A stretch of 64,000 nt of DNA, taken from positions 558,001 to 622,000 of the forward strand of contig NZ_JAHUWK010000002.1 of NCBI RefSeq assembly GCF_019219065.1. Direction: 5' to 3'. Below are positions 18,042-28,287 of this stretch, one piece after another. This stretch comes from Duganella sp. sic0402. GTDB taxonomy: Bacteria; Pseudomonadota; Gammaproteobacteria; Burkholderiales; Burkholderiaceae_D. How positions within the stretch are numbered: the stretch's first letter is position 1; each line of letters begins with the position of its first letter. Below the pieces are notes generated by a model. The model did not search any database, was not told the origin of the DNA, and saw nothing but the letters and a program-made list of their open reading frames with translations. Position numbers and translations under genes: made by a program.

Positions 18042-18845
18042 TTAAAACCAGGGCAACTGGCTGCCGGCTTCCTGCGGCAGCGCCCATTTTTCATCGTAGT
18101 CGATCTTGGCCAGGTACAGGCCATCGGGCATGAAGGTCGGCGCGGCCACCTGGCGGTTCTTCGCCGTCAGCAGCTCGCCCATCCAGCTGATGTCCTCGCG
18201 CCCCTGGCCAATGTAGACCAGCGAACCCACCAGGTTGCGCACCATATGGTGCAGGAAGGCGTTGGCTTTCAGCGTGAAAATAATCAGGTCGCCCTGGCGG
18301 CGGATCTGGATATCGTGCATCAGCTTGACCGGCGACTTGGCCTGGCAATGCGCCGCCCGGAAAGTGGTGAAATCGTGCATGCCGATCAGCGGCTTGACTG
18401 CTTCCTGCATGCGCTCCACATCCAGCGCATGATGATAAAAACCGGCACGGCCATTCAGCAGCGGCGAGCGCGTCTGATTGTTGTACAGCACATAGTGATA
18501 AGTGCGCGCCTGCGCGCTGAAGCGCGCGTGGAAGAAGTTGTCCACACTTGGATCGCCATCCAGCTCCTTGGCCCAGCGCACGCCGATCGATGGCGGCAGG
18601 AAGGCGTTGATGCCGCGCACCCAGGCGTGCGGCAAGCGGTTCAGCTCGGTATCAAAGTGCACCACCTGCTCGGAGGCATGGACCCCAGCGTCGGTGCGGC
18701 CGGCACAGGTGGTCGCCAGCGGCACCGTGGCGAATTCCAGAATGGCCTGCTCCAGTTTGTCCTGCACGGTAAGGCCGTGCTCCTGCTTCTGGTAGCCGTG
18801 CCAGGCCTGGCCGTCATACTGGAGCCCGATTGCGATCCGTTTCAA
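18042..18845 (-). CDS. truA: tRNA pseudouridine(38-40) synthase
   Basis: The product has 267 residues. It turns uridines 38-40 of the tRNA anticodon arm into pseudouridine. The catalytic aspartate is D52 in CAGRTDAGVHASEQV. FHARFSAQARTYHYVLYN and FLHHMVRNLVGSLVYIGQG are family motifs. It lies between fimV and trpF, as in other betaproteobacteria and pseudomonads. Confidence 0.97.
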   Translation of the reverse strand: MKRIAIGLQYDGQAWHGYQKQEHGLTVQDKLEQAILEFATVPLATTCAGRTDAGVHASEQVVHFDTELNRLPHAWVRGINAFLPPSIGVRWAKELDGDPSVDNFFHARFSAQARTYHYVLYNNQTRSPLLNGRAGFYHHALDVERMQEAVKPLIGMHDFTTFRAAHCQAKSPVKLMHDIQIRRQGDLIIFTLKANAFLHHMVRNLVGSLVYIGQGREDISWMGELLTAKNRQVAAPTFMPDGLYLAKIDYDEKWALPQEAGSQLPWF

Positions 18846-18897
18846 AATTGCTGCCCAATCTAAATGTCTGAGTCAGCCATTATATAACGGCGAGGTT

Positions 18898-21543
18898 TTA
18901 TCCCAGCTGAGCCTTCATGGCATTGGCCTTGGCAACTTGCTCGTCGCTACCGCCGCGCAGCACCTCGTCCAGCAGCTCGCGCGCGCCTTCCTTGTCACCG
19001 ATTTCCTGATAGGCGACCGCCAGGTCCAGCTTGGTGTCCATTTCCATGTGCAGCGCCGACAAAGGCTCGCTGTTGGCCGGCGTCGCGGCCTGGGCAGGGT
19101 CAGCGGCAAAGTTGCCCAGGTCCAGATCAATGCTCGACAGGTCGAATTCCTGCGCTGCCGGGGCTGGAGCCGGAGTGATGGTTTCCGCTTCGGCTGGCAG
19201 GTCGAGGCTGGTGTCGAAGTCCAGCGGCGCCGGTGCGGTTGGCGGCTCGGTGAACGCTGGCACTTCCGGAATGTCGAAGCCGGCCAGGTCCAGATCGAGC
19301 GCGTCGGTACTGGCGGCAGGCTCAGCGTCAGCGGCCGCCGCCGGGGCTGGCAGATCCAGACCGAAGTCCATGCTCATGTCGTCCACTGGCGTTGCCGCTG
19401 CTGGCGCATCGCCGGCTTGCGCCGGTACGGTCGGTTCAAAGTCCAGGCCGCCGAGGTCGAAATCCATCAGGTTGCTGCGTTCAGCGGCTATCGAGGCTGG
19501 CGAGATCGATGCATCGGCCGCTTGCGGCAGCGCGGTTTCCAGATCGGCAGCTTCAGCGGAATAAGCGTCGGCCGGTGCGATGTCCTGGGTCAGGCCGAGG
19601 TCTTCCGGCGTCAGCGCTGGCGCCGATTCAGGCTCGGCGGCAAAGGTGTTGCCGTAGTCATTGCTGAATTCCGGCGCGGCTTCGGTGGCGGCCAGCGCCA
19701 CGCCTGCCGCTGCACCTGCGGCTGGTGCAGCGGCGAAGCTATCATCCTTGCTGCCCGAGTACAGCGGGTTGCTCGGTTCCAGCGAACTCCCCATGGCGGC
19801 AGCCTGTTCCCACTCGTCGCCCTGGCCACGGGTCAGCGCATACAGTTCCGACGCCTGGGTTTCAAACATCCGTGCATCCTTGCGGGCCAGGTAGATTTCC
19901 AGCAGTTTCAGGCGCACAGCGTGGCGCTCGGGATGGACGCGCAGCGCTTCTTTCAGGATTTCCTCCGCCTGGGCGTCGCGGCCATAGGCGATATAGACAT
20001 CGGCTTCGGCCACAGGATCCACCTCATTGGTGTCCAGCTGGCTGGCCGAAGGTGCGAAGTTCGAATTGAACACGCTGTTGTTGGTATCTACGCTCTGGCC
20101 GCCGGCATCGGCGATCAGTGGCGCTTCCGGCTGCACGGCGGTTTCGCCGAGGATCGATTCTTCTTCCGCTGGCACCACGAACTTCTTGCGGCGGCGCGAG
20201 GCGGAAATACCCAGCGCACCCAGCAGCACTGCGGCGGCAGCCAGGCCGACGTAGTTCAGGTTGTCCATGATGGTTTCGAACAGGCTAGGCTCGGGTGCCT
20301 TCTTCGGCGGCAGCACCGGCGTGCGCTTCGGTTTCTGCTCGGCTTCGGCCGGTGCAGGAGCTGGGGCAGACGCGGCGGCCGAGGCTTTGACTTCCGCCGC
20401 GCTCTTGTGCTTCACCGACATCAGCTTATCCAGCTCGTTGACGTTCTTTTCCAGTTCCTTGACGCGGGCGGCAGCATCATCCGCCTCCTTCTGTCTGGCG
20501 ATCCGGTCCTCATCCGCCGCCACGCCGGTCTTGCCTGCCTGTGGCTTCTCGGTGGTGGCCTTGGACAGCGTCAGCTTGTCCTTGGCGGTATTGGCCGCAT
20601 TCGGTTTTTCCTCGACCTTGGCGGTGATCTTGCCCGATACATTCTGCGTCGGATCGGCTTCCTTGGCGGCCGTGCTGGCTGCCACCTGGCCGGCCAGCTT
20701 GGCACGATAGGCGTTGAAGTCAGCGGCATGCGCCACCACCACGCTGCGCGCCTCGCCCTCGCCGCCGACGGCGTTGATCTGCTCGGCATCCGGCACTGCC
20801 AGGATGTGGCCCGATTTCAGGCGGTTCATATTCTTGCCGCTGAAGGCTTCCGGATTGGCGCGGTACAGCGCCACCAGCATGGTGTCCAGCGACACGTCCA
20901 CCGGCTTGACCTGGTTGGCGATGCGGGTCAGGTTGTCGCCCTGCTTGACGGTGTACTCGCTGGCGGCGGCTTTCGGCGCGGCAGCCGGCTTGGCCGGACG
21001 CGCCGGCGCTGGCGGCTGTGCCGCAGCTTGCTGCGCCGTCGATGGCGCAGCGGCAGGCGTGGCCGTACGGTTGCTGACATCCACCGGCGCCGTCACATGC
21101 GGCGCCTGGGTGGCGCGCAGATCTGGCGGATCGAGCAGGAAGGTGTATTCGCGCACCATGCGGCCACCGGTCCAGCTCAGCTCCAGCAGCATGTCGACGA
21201 ACGGCTCGTTGATGGTCTGGCTGGAGGATACCTTGATGATCTGCTTGCCGTTGCGCTGCTCGACATCAAACCGCAGCGACATCAGCGCCGGATTGAAATC
21301 GATATTCGCGCTGCGGTAGGCATCCTGCGGCGCCAGCTTGGCGACCAGCCCGCCCGCCTCTTCCGGCGTGACGGCGGTCAGTTCAATCTCCGCCCGCAGT
21401 GGCTGTCCCAGCGCCGACAGTACCGTCAGCTTGCCTAGCCCGGCCGCATTAGCCGTAGCGGCCATCAGCACCGCGCTGGCGACTGCGCTGGTGAGAGTTT
21501 TCAACGCAAACGAAACAAAGCGGGGGCGATTTTGTACTGGCAT
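18898..21543 (-). CDS. fimV: FimV-like polar hub protein
   Basis: The product has 881 residues. It has an N-terminal export signal (to about 33, ending TANAAG), the FimV N-terminal domain (LGKLTVLSALGQPLRAEIEL), a LysM peptidoglycan-binding domain near 194-245 (YTVKQGDNLTRIA), a coiled stretch near 350-380, one membrane segment near 430-450, a long acidic Ala-rich cytoplasmic region, and a C-terminal TPR-like FimV motif (LDLAVAYQEIGDKEGARELLDEVL). FimV organises the cell pole for type IV pili and signalling in Pseudomonas. It heads the truA-trp run after the asd terminator. Confidence 0.93.
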   Translation of the reverse strand: MPVQNRPRFVSFALKTLTSAVASAVLMAATANAAGLGKLTVLSALGQPLRAEIELTAVTPEEAGGLVAKLAPQDAYRSANIDFNPALMSLRFDVEQRNGKQIIKVSSSQTINEPFVDMLLELSWTGGRMVREYTFLLDPPDLRATQAPHVTAPVDVSNRTATPAAAPSTAQQAAAQPPAPARPAKPAAAPKAAASEYTVKQGDNLTRIANQVKPVDVSLDTMLVALYRANPEAFSGKNMNRLKSGHILAVPDAEQINAVGGEGEARSVVVAHAADFNAYRAKLAGQVAASTAAKEADPTQNVSGKITAKVEEKPNAANTAKDKLTLSKATTEKPQAGKTGVAADEDRIARQKEADDAAARVKELEKNVNELDKLMSVKHKSAAEVKASAAASAPAPAPAEAEQKPKRTPVLPPKKAPEPSLFETIMDNLNYVGLAAAAVLLGALGISASRRRKKFVVPAEEESILGETAVQPEAPLIADAGGQSVDTNNSVFNSNFAPSASQLDTNEVDPVAEADVYIAYGRDAQAEEILKEALRVHPERHAVRLKLLEIYLARKDARMFETQASELYALTRGQGDEWEQAAAMGSSLEPSNPLYSGSKDDSFAAAPAAGAAAGVALAATEAAPEFSNDYGNTFAAEPESAPALTPEDLGLTQDIAPADAYSAEAADLETALPQAADASISPASIAAERSNLMDFDLGGLDFEPTVPAQAGDAPAAATPVDDMSMDFGLDLPAPAAAADAEPAASTDALDLDLAGFDIPEVPAFTEPPTAPAPLDFDTSLDLPAEAETITPAPAPAAQEFDLSSIDLDLGNFAADPAQAATPANSEPLSALHMEMDTKLDLAVAYQEIGDKEGARELLDEVLRGGSDEQVAKANAMKAQLG

Positions 21544-21642
21544 AGTGGGGCGTTTTTTTATGGTTGTCAGTTGGAAAATGTTACTTTCCCAGATATGTCA
21601 ACATAACATCATGCTTTTGACTCTGCAAGTTTAAACGACAAA

Positions 21643-21682
21643 AAGGGGTTTCTCCTATGAGAACACATAGGAAAAACCCCTT
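21643..21682 (-). terminator. Terminator after asd
   Basis: Two 17-base arms (AAGGGGTTTCTCCTATG and CATAGGAAAAACCCCTT) pair with one mismatch around a six-base loop, followed on the minus strand by TTTGT after the closing TT. It separates the leu-asd transcript from fimV. Confidence 0.9.
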
Positions 21683-21701
21683 CTCTTGTCGCGTTAAAAG
21701 C

Positions 21702-22829
21702 TTACTGGTCGAGCACGATGCGCAGCATGCGGCGCAGCGGTTCGGCCGCGCCCCACAGCAGCTGGTCGCCCACGGTGAAGGCCGACAGGTAGTCCGGGCC
21801 CATTTCCAGCTTGCGCAGACGGCCAACCGGAATCGTCAGGCTGCCGGTCACGGCGGCTGGCGACAGGTCTTTCACCGATGCTTCACGGGTGTTCGGCACC
21901 ACTTTGGCCCACTGGTTGGCCGAGGCGATGATGTCGCTGATTTCGTCCAGCGGCACATCCTTCTTCAGTTTGATGGTCAGTGCCTGCGAGTGGCAACGCA
22001 TGGCGCCGATGCGCACGCACAAGCCATCGACCGGAATCGCTTTGGAACCGAAGTCCGCGCCCAGGCCGAGGATCTTGTTGGTCTCGGCGCCGGCTTTCCA
22101 CTCTTCCTTCGACTGGCCATTGCCCAGATCCTTGTCGATCCAGGGGATCAGGTTGCCGGCCAGCGGCACGCCGAACTGCTTGGTTTCGTCAACCGACAGG
22201 CCATGCTGGGTCGCCAGCACCTGACGGTCGATTTCCAGGATGGCCGATGCAGGATCGTCCAGCAGCGGCTTGACCGCGCCGTTGATGGTGCCGAACTGGG
22301 TCAGCAATTCGCGCATGTGCTGCGCGCCGCCGCCCGAAGCCGCCTGATAGGTCATCGAGGTCATCCAGTCGACCAGGCCGTGCTGGAACAGGCCGCCCAG
22401 GCCGATCAGCATGCACGACACGGTGCAGTTACCGCCGATGAAGTTCTTCACGCCCTTGCCCAGCGCGTCCTTGATGACGTGCATATTCACCGGGTCCAGC
22501 ACGATGACCGCATCTTTTTCCATGCGCAGGGTCGACGCGGCGTCGATCCAGTAGCCGTTCCAGCCGGCGGCGCGCAGTTGAGGGAACACTTCGGTGGTGT
22601 AATCGCCGCCCTGGCACGAGATGATGATCTCGCACTTTTTCAGTTCATCGATGTCGGTGGCGCTTTTCAGCTTGGTTTCGTTCTTGGCCATCGCCGGCGC
22701 ATTACCGCCCGCATTCGACGTGGTGAAGAACACCGGCTCGATGTGAGCGAAATCGCCCTCTTCCCGCATGCGTTGCATCAGGACCGAACCCACCATACCG
22801 CGCCAACCTACCAGACCTACGAGTTTCAT
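21702..22829 (-). CDS. asd: Aspartate-semialdehyde dehydrogenase
   Basis: The product has 375 residues. It reduces aspartyl phosphate with NADPH on the path to lysine, threonine, methionine and diaminopimelate. The NADP loop is [11 protein letters not shown] (8-18). The active cysteine is C135 in [10 protein letters not shown]. The later base histidine lies in [22 protein letters not shown]. This is the gammaproteobacterial-type enzyme. It follows leuB by 26 bases and a terminator lies downstream. Confidence 0.97.
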   Translation of the reverse strand: MKLVGLVGWRGMVGSVLMQRMREEGDFAHIEPVFFTTSNAGGNAPAMAKNETKLKSATDIDELKKCEIIISCQGGDYTTEVFPQLRAAGWNGYWIDAASTLRMEKDAVIVLDPVNMHVIKDALGKGVKNFIGGNCTVSCMLIGLGGLFQHGLVDWMTSMTYQAASGGGAQHMRELLTQFGTINGAVKPLLDDPASAILEIDRQVLATQHGLSVDETKQFGVPLAGNLIPWIDKDLGNGQSKEEWKAGAETNKILGLGADFGSKAIPVDGLCVRIGAMRCHSQALTIKLKKDVPLDEISDIIASANQWAKVVPNTREASVKDLSPAAVTGSLTIPVGRLRKLEMGPDYLSAFTVGDQLLWGAAEPLRRMLRIVLDQ

Positions 22830-22855
22830 TTTGCTCTTCCTTGTCTATTGTTTTA

Positions 22856-23926
22856 TTACGCCAAAGCTTTGACGACTGCGTTGCCCATCTCTTCGGTGCC
22901 CACCTTGGTGGTGCCCTCTTCGTAGATGTCGGCGGTACGCAGGCCTTGCGCCAGCACTTTCTTGACGGCGTTTTCGATACGGTCAGCCTGCTCCACCTTG
23001 TTCAGCGAGAAGCGCAGCATCATCGCGGCCGACAGGATGGTCGCCAGCGGATTGGCGATGCCCTTGCCGGCGATGTCCGGCGCCGAACCGTGCGATGGCT
23101 CGTACAGGCCCTTGTTATTGGCGTCCAGCGAAGCAGATGGCAGCATGCCGATCGAACCGGTCAGCATGGCCGCCGCGTCCGACAGGATGTCGCCAAACAT
23201 ATTTCCGGTGACGATCACGTCGAATTTCTTCGGCGCGCGCACCAGTTGCATGGCGGCGTTGTCGACGTACATATGGTCCAGCGCCACGTCCGGATATTCT
23301 TTGTGCACGTCGGTGACGATGTCTTTCCAGAACTGGAAAGTCTCCAGCACATTGGCCTTGTCCACCGAAGTCAGGCGCTTGTCGCGCTTCTGCGCGGCCT
23401 GGAAGGCCACGTGGGCGATGCGGCGGATTTCGCCTTCGGCATAGCGCATGGTGTCGAAGCCTTCGCGCTGGCCCTTGAACGGACCGTCCGGGCACTCGCG
23501 CACGCCGCGCGGCTGGCCGAAGTAAATGTCGCCGGTCAGTTCGCGCACGATCAGGATGTCCAGACCGGAAACGATTTCCGGCTTCAGCGTCGAAGCGTTG
23601 GCCAGTTCCGGGTACAGGATGGCCGGACGCAGATTGCCGAACAGGCCCAGGTTCTTGCGCAGGCCCAGAATCGCCTGTTCCGGACGCAGCGGGCGATCCA
23701 GCGTGTCGTACTTCCAGTCGCCGACGGCGCCGAACAGCACCGCGTCCGCATCCTTGGCCAGCTTCAGCGTGGCGTCCGGCAGCGGGTGGCCGCTGGCTTC
23801 GTAGCCGGCGCCGCCCACCGGGGCGGTTTCCAACTCAAATTTTTCGTCCAGCGCGTTCAGCACCTTGACCGCTTGAGTGACGATTTCCGGGCCGATGCCA
23901 TCGCCCGGGAGGATTGCGATTTTCAT
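22856..23926 (-). CDS. leuB: 3-isopropylmalate dehydrogenase
   Basis: The product has 356 residues. It oxidises and decarboxylates 3-isopropylmalate with NAD in leucine synthesis. Motifs are [12 protein letters not shown] at the start, the GAVGDWKYD loop, the substrate arginines near [22 protein letters not shown], and the metal and cofactor end [25 protein letters not shown]. It lies 12 bases after leuD. Confidence 0.98.
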   Translation of the reverse strand: MKIAILPGDGIGPEIVTQAVKVLNALDEKFELETAPVGGAGYEASGHPLPDATLKLAKDADAVLFGAVGDWKYDTLDRPLRPEQAILGLRKNLGLFGNLRPAILYPELANASTLKPEIVSGLDILIVRELTGDIYFGQPRGVRECPDGPFKGQREGFDTMRYAEGEIRRIAHVAFQAAQKRDKRLTSVDKANVLETFQFWKDIVTDVHKEYPDVALDHMYVDNAAMQLVRAPKKFDVIVTGNMFGDILSDAAAMLTGSIGMLPSASLDANNKGLYEPSHGSAPDIAGKGIANPLATILSAAMMLRFSLNKVEQADRIENAVKKVLAQGLRTADIYEEGTTKVGTEEMGNAVVKALA

Positions 23927-23938
23927 TGTTTTCGATCT

Positions 23939-24586
23939 TTAGATGACGTTAGCCAACCAGGGTTGGTTTGCCAGATGGCGCTCTTCGAATGCACGGATCG
24001 TGTCGGCGTGGCGCAGCGTCAGGCCAATATCGTCGAGCCCGTTCATCAGGCAGTATTTGCGGAAGGCGTCGATCTCGAATGGGTAGGAGACGCTGCCATT
24101 GCTGGTGGAAATGCGCTGCTGCTCAAGGTCGACCACCAGTTTGTATCCGGGGAAAGCCTTGACTTCGTTGAACAGATGATCAATCTGCGCTTCGCTTAAT
24201 ACGATCGGCAGCAAGCCGCTCTTGAAACAGTTGTTGAAGAAGATGTCGGCAAACGACGGCGCCACCACTGCGCGGAAGCCGTACTGGTCCAGCGCCCATG
24301 GCGCGTGCTCGCGCGAGGAGCCGCAGCCGAAGTTCTTGCGGGTCAGCAGGATCGAGGCACCTTGATAGCGCGGCTCGTTGAGCACGAAGTCCGGATTCAG
24401 CGGACGCTTGCTGTTGTCCATGCCTGGCTCGCCGTGATCGAGGTAGCGCCACTCGTCGAACAGATTGGGGCCGAAGCCGGTGCGGTGGATGGACTTCAGG
24501 AACTGCTTGGGAATGATGGCGTCGGTGTCGACGTTGGCGCGATCCAGCGGCGCGACCAGCCCTTCATAAATCGTAAATTTTTCCAT
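23939..24586 (-). CDS. leuD: 3-isopropylmalate dehydratase small subunit
   Basis: The product has 215 residues. It forms the swivel domain of isopropylmalate isomerase with LeuC. Motifs are [20 protein letters not shown] and [21 protein letters not shown], which carry the substrate-binding residues. It lies after the small lipoprotein gene in the leuC-leuD-leuB operon. Confidence 0.98.
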   Translation of the reverse strand: MEKFTIYEGLVAPLDRANVDTDAIIPKQFLKSIHRTGFGPNLFDEWRYLDHGEPGMDNSKRPLNPDFVLNEPRYQGASILLTRKNFGCGSSREHAPWALDQYGFRAVVAPSFADIFFNNCFKSGLLPIVLSEAQIDHLFNEVKAFPGYKLVVDLEQQRISTSNGSVSYPFEIDAFRKYCLMNGLDDIGLTLRHADTIRAFEERHLANQPWLANVI

Positions 24587-24625
24587 GATTGTTCTACTGT
24601 GGACGGGCGCCTAGCCCGCCGGTTA

Positions 24626-24751
24626 TCAATGGCCTGAGGCGCCCTGCACTGCCTGCCCCGCTTTTTGAATATCCTTGCCCACACCGGAAATGGTGTTGCA
24701 GCCGGTCAGGACGAAGCTAGCGATGATGGTCAGTGCGAAGATCTTTTTCAT
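24626..24751 (-). CDS. Entericidin A/B-like small lipoprotein
   Basis: The product has 41 residues, below the usual gene-finder cut-off. A signal with a lipobox (LTGC, C18) is followed by the entericidin core NTISGVGKDIQKAGQAV. AGGAA lies before the ATG at 24751. Entericidins are small membrane lipoproteins once linked to a stress-related toxin and antidote pair in E. coli. It sits between leuC and leuD, a position kept in many Burkholderiales. After lipid attachment and cleavage the mature peptide would be 24 residues. Confidence 0.85.
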   Translation of the reverse strand: MKKIFALTIIASFVLTGCNTISGVGKDIQKAGQAVQGASGH

Positions 24752-24791
24752 GATGATTTCCTGGTTCAGTGCGGCGCCTCAGCCGCGGTCA

Positions 24792-26192
24792 TTAATGCAG
24801 TGCGCGTACGTCGACGAAGTGGCCGGTGATGCCGGCAGCCGCAGCCATCGCCGGCGACACCAGATGGGTGCGACCGCCCTGGCCCTGGCGTCCTTCGAAG
24901 TTGCGGTTGGAAGTCGATGCGCAGCGCTCGCCTGGTTCCAGACGGTCGGCGTTCATCGCCAGACACATCGAGCAGCCCGGCTCGCGCCATTCGAAGCCGG
25001 CATCCTTGAAGATGCGGTCCAGCCCCTCGCGTTCGGCTTGTTCTTTCACCAGGCCGGAGCCCGGCACCACCAGCGCCAGCTTGACGTTGGAAGCGCGGTG
25101 CTTGCCGCGCACCACAGCGGCGGCGGCGCGCAAGTCTTCGATGCGCGAGTTGGTGCAGGAACCGATGAACACTTTGTCGATGCGGATATCTTCGATGGCG
25201 GTATTCGGCTTCAGGTTCATGTAAACCAGTGCCTTTTCCATCGCACTGCGCTTGACGCTGTCTTTTTCCTGATCCGGGTCCGGCACACGGCCGTCAACCG
25301 GCAGCACCATTTCCGGCGAGGTACCCCAGGTGACCTGCGGCTTGATCTCGGCGGCATCCAGCGTCACCACCAGGTCGAACTTGGCGCCCGGATCGGTGTG
25401 CAGCGTGCGCCAGTAGGCCACCGCCAGATCCCATTGCGGACCGGCCGGCGAGAACGGGCGGCCTTTCACATAATTGATGGTGGTGTCGTCGACGCCGATG
25501 ATGCCGGCACGCGCGCCCGCTTCGATCGCCATATTACAGACCGTCATGCGGCCTTCCATCGACAAGGCGCGGATGGTGGAACCACCGAACTCAATACAGT
25601 AGCCATTGCCGCCGGCAGTACCGATCTTGCCAATGATCGCCAGCACGATGTCCTTGGAGGTGACACCGGCCGGCAGCACGCCGTTGACTTCCACCAGCAT
25701 CGCCTTGGATTTCTTTTGCAGCAGGGTCTGGGTGGCCAGCACGTGCTCCACTTCCGAGGTGCCGATGCCGTGCGCCAGCGCGCCGAACGCGCCGTGGGTC
25801 GAGGTGTGCGAGTCGCCGCATACCACGGTCATGCCCGGCAGGGTCGCGCCCTGCTCAGGGCCGATCACGTGCACGATGCCCTGGCGCTTGTCGTTCATAT
25901 TGAAGTAGGTCAGACCATAGGACTTGGCGTTCTTGTCCAGCGTTTCCACTTGCAGGCGCGATACCGGATCGGCGATGCCTTCGGCGCGCGAAGTGGTCGG
26001 CACATTGTGGTCGGCCACGGCCAGATTGGCCGACAGGCGCCATGGCTGGCGGTTGGCGGCGCGCAGGCCGTCGAATGCTTGTGGGCTGGTCACTTCGTGG
26101 ACCAGGTGGCGGTCAATATAGAGGATGGTGGTGCCGTCTTCCTCGGTGTTGACGACGTGGGATTCCCAGAGTTTGTCGTAAAGCGTCTTCAT
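24792..26192 (-). CDS. leuC: 3-isopropylmalate dehydratase large subunit
   Basis: The product has 466 residues, aconitase family. The 4Fe-4S ligands are C346 (IGSCTNSR), C407 and C410 (CSMC). [31 protein letters not shown] is the conserved central motif. With LeuD it isomerises isopropylmalate. It is first in the operon; about 135 bases of AT-richer DNA upstream, bounded by the cheA terminator, should hold the promoter. Confidence 0.98.
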   Translation of the reverse strand: MKTLYDKLWESHVVNTEEDGTTILYIDRHLVHEVTSPQAFDGLRAANRQPWRLSANLAVADHNVPTTSRAEGIADPVSRLQVETLDKNAKSYGLTYFNMNDKRQGIVHVIGPEQGATLPGMTVVCGDSHTSTHGAFGALAHGIGTSEVEHVLATQTLLQKKSKAMLVEVNGVLPAGVTSKDIVLAIIGKIGTAGGNGYCIEFGGSTIRALSMEGRMTVCNMAIEAGARAGIIGVDDTTINYVKGRPFSPAGPQWDLAVAYWRTLHTDPGAKFDLVVTLDAAEIKPQVTWGTSPEMVLPVDGRVPDPDQEKDSVKRSAMEKALVYMNLKPNTAIEDIRIDKVFIGSCTNSRIEDLRAAAAVVRGKHRASNVKLALVVPGSGLVKEQAEREGLDRIFKDAGFEWREPGCSMCLAMNADRLEPGERCASTSNRNFEGRQGQGGRTHLVSPAMAAAAGITGHFVDVRALH

Positions 26193-26328
26193 GATGTCTT
26201 TTTGGTACTGCTACTATTATCCAACTTGATTATGCCATATTGTGCAATGCAATAGCAGTCACCGCTGTCCAGCCTCTTGAGCCCGACGCCTTCTGCATAC
26301 CGATCCACTTGGTATGACCCCTAAATGT

Positions 26329-26359
26329 AAAAAAGCCTGCGTGTGAACGCAGGCTTTTT
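26329..26359 (-). terminator. Terminator after cheA
   Basis: AAAAAAGCCTGCGT and ACGCAGGCTTTTT pair around a GTGA loop, flanked by A- and T-runs. It lies 24 bases past the cheA stop, with leuC beyond it. Confidence 0.88.
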
Positions 26360-26382
26360 GGTCTTCTGGCCTGGTCCTGAGA

Positions 26383-28287
26383 CTAAGCCGCCATGCGTAC
26401 ACTACCCCTACAACCGTCCATTAGGAACGATAGGCCTACCACTAGCACCAGCTCGCCCTCTGCAGAGCGCGCCGTGCCGGTAATGCCCTCGACGGTAATC
26501 GCGGTCATCGGTTTAATCACCAGGTCGGCAGTGCCATCCACCGCTTCCACGGCCAGGATGTACGGCTGTGGTGCCGAGACAACAATACCCACCTTCTCGC
26601 GGCAGCTGTCGTAGCCCAGCGAGTCGGCCAGCGAACGTACCGGCAGCGGACGGCCCTGGTCTTTCAGCACGGGCGCGCCGCCGACTTCCATAAAGACCTC
26701 TGGCAGCTCGACCACACGCTGCACCACGGCCATCGGCAGCGCCAGCGCGGCGCCCGAGGTCGATACCAGCATGGTCGGCACAATCGACAGCTCGATCGGC
26801 AGGCGGATCGAGAACTTGGTGCCCTTGCCCAGCTCGGACTCGATCTGGATCGCGCCGCGGTTTTTCTCCACGGCGGTCTTCACCACGTCCATGCCGACGC
26901 CGCGGCCGGACACGCTCGATGCCACTTCCTTGGTCGAGAAACCCGGTAAGAATACCAGCTGCAGGCAATCGTCGGTGGTTAACTGTGCCGATTCGGAAAT
27001 CAGGCCCTTCTGCATCGCCTTCGCGCGCAGCTTGACCGGGTCCATGCCCTTGCCGTCATCCTGCAGCACAATCATGACGCTATTGGCTTCCTGCCATGCC
27101 TTGAGCTGGATGAAGGACTTGATCGGCTTGCCGGCAATCGCACGTTCTTCCGGCGTTTCCACACCGTGGTCCAGCGAGTTGCGCAGCATATGCACCAGCG
27201 GATCGTACAGCGAATCCACCACCACGCGGTCGACTTCGGTTTCCGCACCTTCGATGTCCAGTTCGACTTCCTTGCCCAGGTCCTTGGCCAGTTCGCGCAC
27301 CAGTCGCGGGAACTTCTGGAACAGACGGCCAACCGGCTGCATGCGGGTCGCCAGCGTGGCGCGCTGCAGTTCGGTCGAATAGCGCGATGCGCGTTCCAGC
27401 GTTTCCGCCAGGGTCGCCATCAGCGTCTGTGCCTGGCCTTCAAACTTGAATTGCAGCAAGCGTTCCAGCAGCACGGCGGCCTGGTTGGCAGCCTGCACCG
27501 ATTCGCCGGCCACTTCCAGCAGCGCGTCCAGCTTGACCGCGTCGATACGGATCGATTCTTCCTTGGCCGGCGCGCTTTGCGGACGCTCTTCGCGCTTCTC
27601 TGCGGTTTCGCGGCGGGCGGCAGGTGCAGCTTTGACTTCGGCCGCGACGGCAGCGATTTCAGCCGCGCTAGGCGGCGCGGCGGCAGGTGCTGGCGCAGCA
27701 GCGACAGCAGCCGCTACCGGCGCTGGCGCCGAGCGGGTGTAGCTACCTTCCGGCATCACTGCCTCGTACATGCCTTCCCAATCCAGGCCGTCGGCCGACG
27801 GCGCGGCGGCTGGCGCAGCAGCCACCGGTGCAGCTGCGGCAGCAGCTGGCGCCGGGGCAGGAGCTGGCGCAGCGGCCGCTGGCTTGGCGGGCGCCGAATC
27901 GGACTTGCCGGCGATGGCGTCATTCAGCAGCGATTCCAGATCCTTCGGCAGCGCCGGCAGGCTGTCCGGCTCGGCGCCGTTGTTCAGTTCGGCCAACTGG
28001 TCGGCAACAAAACCAGACGCCTGCAGCGCCGCTTCGATTGACAGCGGCGTGACCGGCGCGGCGCCAGTGCGCAGCGCGTCAAACAGATTCTCGGTCAGGT
28101 GGCAGGCAGTCACCATCGCCGGCAGGCCCATGAAACCGGCGCCGCCTTTGATGGTGTGGAAGGAGCGGAACACCGCATTCAGGGTTTCTTTATTATCCGG
28201 GTCGCGTTCAAGGCGCAGCAAATGCTCCTCGACGTTGACCGCCAGGTCCATCGCCTCGACGACGAAATCCTTCAGCATATCGTCCAT
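26383..28287 (-). CDS. cheA: Chemotaxis histidine kinase CheA (no visible P2 domain)
   Basis: The product has 634 residues. P1 (1-105) carries the phosphorylated H44 in FRSFHTIKGGAGFMG. A long Ala/Pro-rich stretch (about 130-245) stands where the CheY/CheB-binding P2 would be. P3 starts near 247 (IRIDAVKLDALLEVAGESV). The P4 ATPase shows HMLRNSLDHGVETPEER, DDGKGMD, FLPGFSTKEVASSVSGRGVGMDVV and GKGTKFSIRLP. The CheW-like P5 ends the protein. Its ATG overlaps the cheZ stop by one base (TAATG), so the two are translationally coupled. No cheW, cheY or receptor lies beside it; a receptor gene lies near 59 kb. Confidence 0.93.
   Translation of the reverse strand: MDDMLKDFVVEAMDLAVNVEEHLLRLERDPDNKETLNAVFRSFHTIKGGAGFMGLPAMVTACHLTENLFDALRTGAAPVTPLSIEAALQASGFVADQLAELNNGAEPDSLPALPKDLESLLNDAIAGKSDSAPAKPAAAAPAPAPAPAAAAAAPVAAAPAAAPSADGLDWEGMYEAVMPEGSYTRSAPAPVAAAVAAAPAPAAAPPSAAEIAAVAAEVKAAPAARRETAEKREERPQSAPAKEESIRIDAVKLDALLEVAGESVQAANQAAVLLERLLQFKFEGQAQTLMATLAETLERASRYSTELQRATLATRMQPVGRLFQKFPRLVRELAKDLGKEVELDIEGAETEVDRVVVDSLYDPLVHMLRNSLDHGVETPEERAIAGKPIKSFIQLKAWQEANSVMIVLQDDGKGMDPVKLRAKAMQKGLISESAQLTTDDCLQLVFLPGFSTKEVASSVSGRGVGMDVVKTAVEKNRGAIQIESELGKGTKFSIRLPIELSIVPTMLVSTSGAALALPMAVVQRVVELPEVFMEVGGAPVLKDQGRPLPVRSLADSLGYDSCREKVGIVVSAPQPYILAVEAVDGTADLVIKPMTAITVEGITGTARSAEGELVLVVGLSFLMDGCRGSVRMAA

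Noticed and set aside
18937..21438. An open frame of 833 codons on the plus strand opposite fimV
   Set aside because: It is a mirror of the GC-rich, Ala-rich fimV gene. Its translation is full of Arg, Gly and Gln with no family pattern, and fimV itself has a clear domain order.
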